A stretch of 64,000 nucleotides of DNA from Hermatobates lingyangjiaoensis (Eukaryota > Arthropoda > Insecta > Hemiptera > Hermatobatidae), in the NCBI GenBank assembly GCA_026182355.1, contig JAPFBL010000007.1, positions 1,674,001 to 1,738,000 of the forward strand, read 5' to 3'. Shown here one piece after another: positions 58,201-64,000 of the stretch. A program made the position numbers and the translations under genes. The notes under the pieces are model-generated. The model ran no database searches. It worked only from the letters and a program-made list of their open reading frames with translations, and was not told where the DNA came from. The number at the start of each line of letters is the position of its first letter. The first letter of the stretch is position 1.

Positions 58201-61200
58201 CTACCTCCTCTCTGTAATACCCATACAGATAACAAAACTTGATGCGGCCAGATGTTATAGCGAACAAGTAGTCCTCTCTCATCACGATTAGCTCAAAGCT
58301 AATGCGAAAAGTAACTATCACTGTCTTAGGGACGCTCTGTCCTATCATCATCCCAAATGTAATGGGAATGAAACCAGAACATTACTCCATCACAATGATT
58401 ATGTTATTTTGAACACCAGAGAGGTTGTTAGTAATATTATCAGAAATAAATAAGCCTTCTTACGTAGTGCATAATTTCATAAGATGTACATTCAGATGTA
58501 TTCCATCTTCAACAACAATCTGAATAGTATTCCGTCGTACCATATAATTTACAACTTTTCTTTATCGATTACTCTCGTTCTGGTTGATTTTTCCGCAGTA
58601 ACACATGAGAATGAATAATAAAATATACAAAACTCAATAGACTTACTCATAAAAACACGGAAAGAACTAAGGGTGATCGTTTCATTTTTTATGTCTTTTT
58701 GTTGTGACTATCTCCCTGAAGGGAACAATTTTGTCAACATGTTCATAGGCCTCTTTGACCGACATGTAGTTTGTAGTGTATTGTTTCTAGGTAGTGTTGA
58801 GGCATGATATAAGTACTTTATATCAAAACAATTATCATGCCTTCCTATTCTTCTAATCATTAGAGAAATTTAAATTTATCTTTATTATTATCATAATATG
58901 AGTATTACACGATACAATTTTGATGAACTTAGTTAACTTCATAAGGGAGCAAAATTTGTAATATTTTTTGTACCGTAAAGATTACATTGTTTTTACTCTC
59001 ACTCTTTGATCGTTGAGTTTTTTGCTACTACTGACTAGCTTATATTGCTGCTGTTGTATTGAAATGTTTATAGTACAATATATTTATTGCTTTTTAATAA
59101 AACCAGATGAGAAACTGCAAGAAACAAAAGGACTAGAAACATTAATGTAGGAATTAAAATATATAGAGGTAATACTTGAAATATATTCAAAGAGTGTCAC
59201 TAAGCAAACTTATTAAACATCGTTACTTGCTTGATTTATAGTTGATTTATATTGTTATGCCAATTCATAATGATATATGATAGTTTTAAATCAATGATAA
59301 TTTTGCCTGTTTCTTTTCGTTATTGAATCACAGATATTCAGAAGTGTGGTGGTACCCTATAAGTGTTTACTAACCGTTCTAAATAAACATTCCAATTAAA
59401 TTTAGTTGGTAAGATGTGGTTGCAATATTAAAATAATTGAGTAATTATATTGATTGATTATAATTTCTGATAACTGATTTAGATAAAGTAACGTTGAGTG
59501 TTTAACTCCATGAATCCTTTGATAATTAAAACTTACTTGTGTTCTGTCTGGGTTGACTTTTCGACTCGATGCGATGATCTGTACTTGCTGGGAGTGAGAA
59601 GCCTTCCAGGTGACGCTATCACCCTCAGCTGAGTACAGTCAACTTCCGAGTGCTCGAGGATTGTTAGGTTATCCAAATGAACAGTGGGCATTTGATGCTC
59701 TACCGTACTGAGTCCGCCAAAAGCCTCTGTAACCGTTTCAGCTTCATCGATGATTTGAATGCACTCGACCTGAGGGTGCTTCTTCAAACAGGCCACTCTC
59801 TCCTGACACACTTGCTCCTCGTCTGCTAGAACAGGAAGCTTTTGAGAAACACTGTGGCTTTCCAGATCTTTTCCGCTTGTCGCCGCCGCCTCTTCCACCA
59901 CGTCGCACTCTACTGGTTCTACGCACTCTTTAGGCTGGCAGCTAGTCGCCTCCATCTGCGGAGGCGCAGTCTGTGGGATGACAGGCACTTCGTGAATGTT
60001 TTCTTTTTCACACCCACGTATTCGTTTCATCCGAGCTTTCATTTTTTCCTCTTTGGCTTTCTTTTCTGCTAACTCCATGGCTTCCCTCAATGCTTTACTT
60101 CTTTTTTCTTCTTGTTCCTGAAGCAAATAGTCTTCATTCAATCCTTAATCAATGATCAATGATCACTTAATGAAACGATAACTTAACAATCATTCATTCA
60201 GTCAATCAAGCATGATTCCTATTGGGAAAGTACCACAAAGTAACGATTGCTCAACTAATGTATTAGCATTCATTTCTAATAACTTATATAATAATTTTAA
60301 GTACATTTTGTTACTTTCATTTCTTTCAATGATGTTTGCTCCTCGTCTAATTATTAACAGTTAAACGAGTTAAACACTTATTTAATAGTTAAAAAAAGTG
60401 CAATAAATAGTTCTAAAGATTCTTAAAGTTTTAGATGTTTTGCAGTTCAGTTTTTTCTTAATTATGAGCTATATAAATAATTTAATTATACCCATATCAG
60501 CAAAAAATAATTAAGCAAAATCAGCAAAAAAAAATAAATCAAAATAATAAAGTCAAATTACACAAGAAGAAGACATAGAAATAACTACATAATTCATTTC
60601 TGTGTTTTGACTTTAACCGTAAACAGGAGTACAAGTGGCTAACCCGATAAAGTTTTAACAGACATCCGAGAGGGACACTTCTACTCCTGATGAAGATGAG
60701 ACTCGAAAAATGGAAGTTAATTTGGATACTTTTCTCACTCTGTAATTTGACTGCATATGACTTGACTGCATATGACTTGACTGCATATGACTTTACTGCA
60801 TATGATTTGACTGCATATGATTTAACTGCATATGACTTGACTGCATATGACTTGACTGCATATGACTTGACTGCATATTATTTGACTGCATATACATATT
60901 CTGATCACACTGCTGACCACCTTCCTTTATGCCGACATTTTGACGTATATTTGTGTCTCCTTCAGGGTTAGAATATATTTTACAAAAGAACTAGTGTTTT
61001 ACTTTACTTTACTGCTATTGTACTATCTTAAATAACATAAGTGCATATTTCATTAAAATTTAATTTGTAATATAATAGTGCTTGATAAAAAAATATGTTC
61101 TAGCCCTTAAGAGGACTCAAATATACATCGAAACGCCGGCATAAAGAAGTTTATTAAAAATCTGACCAAAATATACAAATTTTACAATTATATAATGTAG

Positions 61201-63029
61201 TTATTTCAAAAGTGGTTAACACAACTTTCTTTTTGAAGTAGTCATTGACGTTTTAATAGTAACATCTTTTCTTTCAGTTAGAAGTATTAAAGAATTTGTT
61301 ACTTTTTTAGCCATCATTTCATGGCTGTCGATGACATGTTATAATATTAAGGATGATCAAGTGTTTAATTGTATAATAACAATAAGAAAACATTTAAGCA
61401 TGTCTTAACACATATCAGGGTTTTTTTCCAAATTTGATCAAAACTTCTAACATTCGTTGAATGTTAGAACTGTTTTCTTCTCTTACTGACTTCTTTTTCA
61501 CGGATTCTTCTCCGTTCATCTTCTAGCCTCTTTCTTTCAATTTCTTGTTGTTTCTTAAATCTCTCTTCATCTCGTTTTTCTTCTAATCTACGTCGTTCAA
61601 CTTCCTCTCTCTTTCTTCTTTCCTTTTCTTCCATCTGTTAATAAATAGTTACATATTATTATAAATATATAAATCAAAATATAATATCTTTAAAAGAATA
61701 AAATTTTAAGATAGTTATTTATATTTTTATAAAATTGTCTTAATTAATTTTTCTTATTTATATTCTTGATTTAAATGTTCATTTCATAATTTTATAAATA
61801 TAAAAACTTTCACACACACTCATATATATATATATCAATGATCAAACCACAATAAGAAATGGGAAAACAAGACTAAGATCTTTCAACCGTAACAAACGGT
61901 CTTCGTCAGAGTCAAAAACCCAACTGAACAGAGTGAAAAACCATTTGGGTTTTTGACTCTGACGAAGACCGCTTGTTACGGTTGAAAGATCTTAGTCTTG
62001 TTTTCCCATTTCTTATTGCGGTTTGATCATTGATTATTGTTTCACGTGTTTATGTGAAATCTTTATATATATATAAAGTTACAACTATAAAACATAAAAA
62101 CAGACTGACACTCACGTTTCTTGATGATTGGCCGAGTACATGTTTCATAAGGATAAAAGTAGCTTATAATGCATACATATATAAGATTGTGCACGATAAA
62201 TAGATCAAGAAAAGAAATAAAATTAGATGTATCAGTCAGAAGACGTGATACTCAGACTGCTGTTCACTTTAAAGAAACATCTCCTAAGGAAGATCTATTA
62301 CTTGTCAACACTATTATAGATATAAATAAGTGTAACAATAAACACGCTTTACTCTATAATAAAGGAATCACCACTAAAAGGTAGCAATTGAAAAGTAAAA
62401 AGCGTTTCGAGTTAATCTGTTTTGCAAGAACTAAAAGTAAGGTCAATCAGAACAATCAACCTAATAAAGCAGTAATTATCGAACAAAATTCATTAACTCT
62501 ACGTTTTGTCACGTTACATACAAAATAATTTAGACAATTTATTTAATATGAGTACTGGCTTAGTAAAACTCGGTGGGCATTAAAGTGTTTGTGAAGCTGA
62601 TTGCTAAACAAAATCTTGCATATAAAGTCATTTCCAAACGCACATGTATGCATAAATGAACCATATATTTCCAAGTAGTCTGGTTTACGTAGTTTCAGAA
62701 TATTTATGGTTTTTATGGGCGATCTTTAAAGCTCTAGGAGTAGTTAACTAAGAGTCAAAACAAAAAGTCGTTGAAACTTTATTGCATTAGATGAAAACTG
62801 TATTCTCTGAAGAGTAATTGCGCGAAGGAGTTCAATTCTGGGAATATTTGTTTTATTTCAAAGTGTCTCTCCAATGTCTTCGTCATTACACACACCATTA
62901 ACTGATGCTAGTAGTGTACCTACTTGCATCCGAATAGCGTGCTGATTTTCCAGCGCTTTCTGTCTTCTTCTCTCTCGCTCCACCATGTCATCTGGGTCTA
63001 TTGGAATATTCTGTCCTCTCACGTATGAT
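53820..63029 (-). CDS. CCDC66: CCDC66 homologue, C-terminal eight exons (partial gene)
   Basis: The C-terminal part of a coiled-coil protein matching CCDC66, which in vertebrates acts at centriolar satellites, cilia and spindle microtubules. Exons on the - strand are 63029-62924, 61634-61491, 60117-59537, 58211-58053, 57986-57928, 56555-56439, 54972-54851 and 53885-53820. All junctions agree in phase (0, 0, 2, 2, 1, 1, 0). Hallmarks in order: IDPDDMVERERRRQKALENQ, a Glu/Arg/Lys coiled coil, KWGVNKPDRKYIKASDRD (vertebrate KWGNKNPPKRYIPASER), and the end GLLAKQKEWAVS (vertebrate GLLQKQKELETS). About 450 residues are encoded here. The start codon and upstream exons lie beyond position 64000. Its introns carry many foldback elements. 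Confidence 0.85.
54851..54972 (-). CDS. CCDC66: CCDC66 exon, 122 nt
   Basis: Phase 1 in and phase 0 out, between atttttctcacag and aaag|gtatat. It encodes NLDFLIYPPNKNTSDEQKIN and DLSQLVSVKDVMDQLTALKK, an amphipathic helix leading into GLLAKQKE of the last exon. This parallels the vertebrate arrangement ILKGLSELRQGLLQKQKE. Confidence 0.8.
55066..55219 (+). repeat. Foldback group 1, centre-deleted palindrome
   Basis: Arms of about 55-60 bp are perfect complements: AATAAATTCAAAACGAAGGA ... TCCTTCGTTTTGAATTTATT. The core is reduced to TCGAAATATCGA at the centre, so the CTGATGA half has been lost. The tail GTCCGCTGGACCGTTTC precedes a 52-nt (TA)n run at 55220-55271. Confidence 0.9.
55272..55494 (+). 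repeat. Foldback element, group 5
   Basis: Left arm: CAGTTCTTCAGGTTCAAATT and GGTTTTTATTTAAAACC. Right arm: GTTTAATTTGAATCTGAAGA and ACTGCCCGAGTCCTGATAAA. The tail carries TTTCACGGTCGATACTTTTA before (TA)n, as in the copy at 4565-5068. Confidence 0.8.
55511..55728 (-). repeat. Foldback element, group 3
   Basis: Arms span AAACCACAATATGAAATGGG to CCCATTCATTTTGTGGTTTG. The core at 55653-55686 has CTGACGA, an ACCG/CGGT stem and GAAAGATC. The loop between the arms is about 14 nt. Flanked by TA repeats. Confidence 0.88.
55776..55880 (+). repeat. Single arm of foldback group 5
   Basis: It contains GGCCTGTAAAAAGG, a hairpin formed by GGTTTTTAAATAAAAACC, then GAAACGTCGGCAATGAGAG and GTTTAATTTGAACC. 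The GAAAC-GTC half of the core is intact; the CTGATGA box has decayed to CTGTAA. It ends in (TA)n. Confidence 0.75.
55895..56218 (-). repeat. Foldback element, group 6
   Basis: Left tail GACGATCCAAACTGGAC, then arms with GAAGAGTAACACACAGAGTA and its counterpart TACTCTGTGTTTTACTC. The left-arm core in reverse is CCTGAAGACGGATTTTCC; the right arm is diverged. Flanked by (TA)n. Confidence 0.8.
56439..56555 (-). CDS. CCDC66: CCDC66 exon, 117 nt
   Basis: Phase 1-1, between atgttcaacag and ggga|gtatgt. It encodes TRSTSKSVGTPRVMQLIRPV and DNGVIRKTSAGKRVITLG. No specific motif is recognised; it is assigned by phase, splice sites and position. Confidence 0.75.
57047..57140 (+). repeat. Single arm of foldback group 1
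   Basis: Contains CCCGATGACGACGAATGTCG, then AAATATCGTTGTGAG (57075-57108): the group-1 core with GAC/GTC stem, a changed loop, and one change in the first box. Preceded by (TA)n. Confidence 0.75.
57166..57340 (+). repeat. Perfect-armed foldback related to group 2
   Basis: Arms AGTTCAATATAGACAAAGAA (57168-57233) and TTCTTTGTCTATATTGAACT (57239-57302) are complementary with a loop of a few nt. The centre keeps AAAATTAGAGACTGTAAGTG, as in group 2. The tail has TTGTCCGTTTTGGATCGTAT before (TA)n. Confidence 0.88.
57361..57580. repeat. Foldback element, group 7
   Basis: Diverged arms: CAACGTTTAAACCACCATAG on the left and GTGGTTTTGGACGTTGAT on the right. The right arm has CCTGAAGATGAACTGCCAGT and TTGAAGTATTGGTC (57513-57546): CTGAAGA, an AACTG/CAGTT stem, then GAAG rather than GAAA. 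Flanked by (TA)n on the left. Confidence 0.65.
57928..57986 (-). CDS. CCDC66: CCDC66 exon, 59 nt
   Basis: Phase 2 in and phase 1 out, between gttgttttag and aaag|gtaagc. It encodes SSSPCDEKPPLINAAYATK. Short but well delimited, and its phases fit both neighbours. Confidence 0.8.
58053..58211 (-). CDS. CCDC66: CCDC66 exon: PKWGVNKPDRKYIKASDRD
   Basis: 159 nt, phase 2-2, between gggtattacag and agcag|gtcagt. It encodes the most diagnostic CCDC66 motif, KWGVNKPDRKYIKASDRD, preceded by EEVVRGRRRRLPPRLEERP and followed by VYRRRSYRRVPDNDS. It is strongly basic, consistent with microtubule binding. Confidence 0.9.
59537..60117 (-). CDS. CCDC66: CCDC66 largest exon in the window
   Basis: 581 nt, phase 0 in and phase 2 out, between ctatttgcttcag and caa|gtaagt. 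The first 40 residues continue the coiled coil (EEKRSKALREAMELAEKKAK). The rest is acidic, poorly conserved in character and cysteine-containing, ending RVEKSTQTEHK. Base composition is clearly richer in GC than the neighbouring introns. Confidence 0.85.
60747..60896 (+). repeat. Ten copies of a 15-bp unit (LTAYD repeat)
   Basis: The unit is TTGACTGCATATGAC, ten in tandem with a few substitutions. It is read in frame as LTAYD by an open frame at 60690-60971. It lies antisense in a CCDC66 intron. The open frame overlaps a hammerhead-like core at 60687-60713, so it is probably not a gene but an expanded repeat attached to a mobile-element remnant. Confidence 0.9.
61491..61634 (-). CDS. CCDC66: CCDC66 exon: coiled coil
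   Basis: 144 nt, phase 0-0, after attaacag. It encodes MEEKERRKREEVERRRLEEK and RDEERFKKQQEIERKRLEDE, almost wholly charged coiled coil. Two overlapping donors are possible: gaa|gtcagt (chosen, because it fits a strong acceptor at 60118) and gtca|gtaaga 4 nt on, which is the stronger donor but would need a weak acceptor (gaatgaag) at 60132. Confidence 0.8.
61833..62064 (+). repeat. Foldback element, group 3
   Basis: Arms TCAATGATCAAACCACAATA and TTGCGGTTTGATCATTGA. The core at 61958-61991 is CTGACGA, stem ACCG/CGGT and GAAAGATC. The tail on the right has TTTCACGTGTTTATGTGAAA, the reverse of the order in the copy at 50548, which shows the element has polarity. Flanked by (TA)n. Confidence 0.9.
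62924..63029 (-). CDS. CCDC66: CCDC66 exon: IDPDDMVERERRRQK
   Basis: 106 nt, phase 2 in and phase 0 out, between tcagtttcag and caa|gtaggt. It encodes SYVRGQNIPIDPDDMVERER and RRQKALENQHAIRMQ, the segment leading into the main coiled coil. Confidence 0.85.
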
Positions 63030-63104
63030 CTGAAACTGATTGTTTTATTTGAAACAAGCTAAGTATATATGTTTGTAAGCGCCATTTGCAAAATTAATGA
63101 ACAA

Positions 63105-63473
63105 AACTTCTGACACACTTCTATATTTCGACGATCGTTGTCATCAGGAGGCAAAGAGTCTCGCATCCATATCTCTTCCTTATTGTTCTTTACTCAATTC
63201 TTGTTTACTTTTTTATTTTATTATTATATTTGAATAATTATTATTTTTTTTCCGTTTTTTACTTCTTAATTTAGCTCTTTATTTCTTTTCCCTCCCTTCG
63301 CTTGGTGGTTGAAGTGGGGGTACTGATTAACGGTTGTTCTGTTGCTGATCGTGTTCAGTCGTCGCCCTGCCTTCCTGCGGGTATCTTCACCTCCTGATGA
63401 CGACGATCTCGAAATATAGAACGGAGTTATTCCTTTGTCTATCTGTGTACTACTGGACCGTTTTATTTAATTA
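63105..63473 (+). repeat. Foldback element, group 1, with an interior insert
   Basis: Left core in reverse at 63121-63148, right core at 63394-63419 (CTGATGACGACGATCTCGAA, then ATATAG). About 230 nt of non-palindromic, T-rich DNA lies between the arms, longer than in other copies. The tail has ACTGGACCGTTTTATTTAAT before (TA)n. This may be closer to the ancestral form than the collapsed copies. Confidence 0.8.
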
Positions 63474-63484
63474 CTTATATATAT

Positions 63485-63757
63485 AGATACTTTTCACAGC
63501 AATAAACCACAGACACAGAACAAAGAAATGAACACAGCTGCTGTCTCTAATTTTTGGTTGAACCGTCGTCAGGAGAGATGACGATGACGGTCTCCAACCG
63601 TCGCTGCAAGTGTACTTGATGTCCCTATCTCAACTCTCCTGATGACGGTTCAACCGAAAATTAGAGACAGTAAGTGTATTCGTTTCTTTGTTCTGTGTCT
63701 GTGGTTTACTATGAAACATTTGTTGTCCTTTTGGATCGTTTTCCTGTTTACAATATA
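63485..63757 (+). repeat. Foldback element, group 2
   Basis: Arms from AACCACAGACACAGAACAAA to TTTGTTCTGTGTCTGTGGTT. The right core at 63639-63670 is CTGATGACGGTTCAACCGAA, then AATTAGAGAC, with the GAAA box intact. The tail carries TGTCCTTTTGGATCGTTTTC and ends in TA-rich DNA. Confidence 0.88.
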
Positions 63758-64000
63758 TATGTGTATATCATCAATAGTCATTTCAGCCACCTTAACTGAA
63801 ATATTCAACTAAAATTAGAAAAAAGGGTATTTCAGGAACTGAAGTCTTCTTTTTTTTTTCTTTTTACTCTTTAATGTGGGCTTCCTCAAGTTGAACAGTG
63901 TAACCAGTACCAAATTATTGTAGAAAATATGGATTTGCCTATACTCAACTTTCCTATAAGTAAGCATAATATCAAATTCTCTAATAAAGTATTATGAAAC

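Noticed and set aside
57800..58351. 183-codon open frame on the - strand
   Set aside because: It is not a single gene. It joins two CCDC66 exons (58211-58053 and 57986-57928) with intron sequence on each side; the splice sites and phases show the true boundaries.
60690..60971. Possible small secreted or repeat protein (LTAYD)n
   Set aside because: The coding appearance comes from a 15-bp tandem repeat, which stays open in frame by its period. No promoter or conserved flank was seen.

Overview
The window is nuclear DNA from an animal, most likely an insect. The genes are split by long AT-rich introns. The recognisable proteins belong to conserved animal families, and TA-microsatellite-flanked repeats, SINEs and hAT transposons fill much of the rest. 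The insect assignment rests mainly on the first gene, whose exons resemble Drosophila Hrb27C. A hemimetabolous insect with a large genome, such as a hemipteran, is plausible but not proven.

Three protein genes can be read by matching exon translations, splice sites and codon phases. (1) On the + strand, 2.9-24.1 kb, lies the 3' half of a DAZAP1/Hrb27C (Hrp48)-type hnRNP. The two RNA-binding domains must lie left of the window; here are the Gly/Pro/Gln/Tyr-rich tail exons and two alternative C-termini. (2) On the - strand, 46.0-35.7 kb, lies an apparently complete homologue of metadherin (MTDH/LYRIC), an ER-type membrane protein with a lysine-rich body. It also has two alternative C-terminal ends. 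(3) On the - strand, 63.0-53.8 kb, lie the C-terminal eight exons of a CCDC66 homologue, a cilium/microtubule-associated coiled-coil protein. Its 5' exons lie beyond the right edge.

Region by region: 1-2.9 kb is intron. From 2.9 to 24.5 kb runs the hnRNP gene, with a complete 565-bp hAT MITE and several foldback repeats in its introns. From 24.5 to about 31.3 kb is a transposon graveyard between two convergent genes: a tRNA-derived SINE, a 5S-rRNA-like sequence, a broken hAT transposase and a decayed LINE-like stretch. From 31.3 to 46.2 kb lie the MTDH gene and its probable long 3' UTR, with a 29-copy 32-bp satellite beside one splice acceptor. From 46.2 to 53.7 kb is intergenic DNA ending in a cluster of foldback elements. 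From 53.7 kb to the end is CCDC66, whose introns are heavily colonised by the same foldbacks.

The most unusual content is a set of at least eight sequence groups of (TA)n-flanked foldback elements at about 20 sites. Although their arms differ, most carry the same short core: CTGA-N-GA, a small hairpin, GAAA, then often ATC or GTC. That is the layout of a minimal hammerhead ribozyme. Several groups also share an asymmetric tail containing a TTTGGATCGTTT-like word. I interpret them as inverted terminal-repeat remnants of Penelope-like or retrozyme-like elements, but this is not proven.
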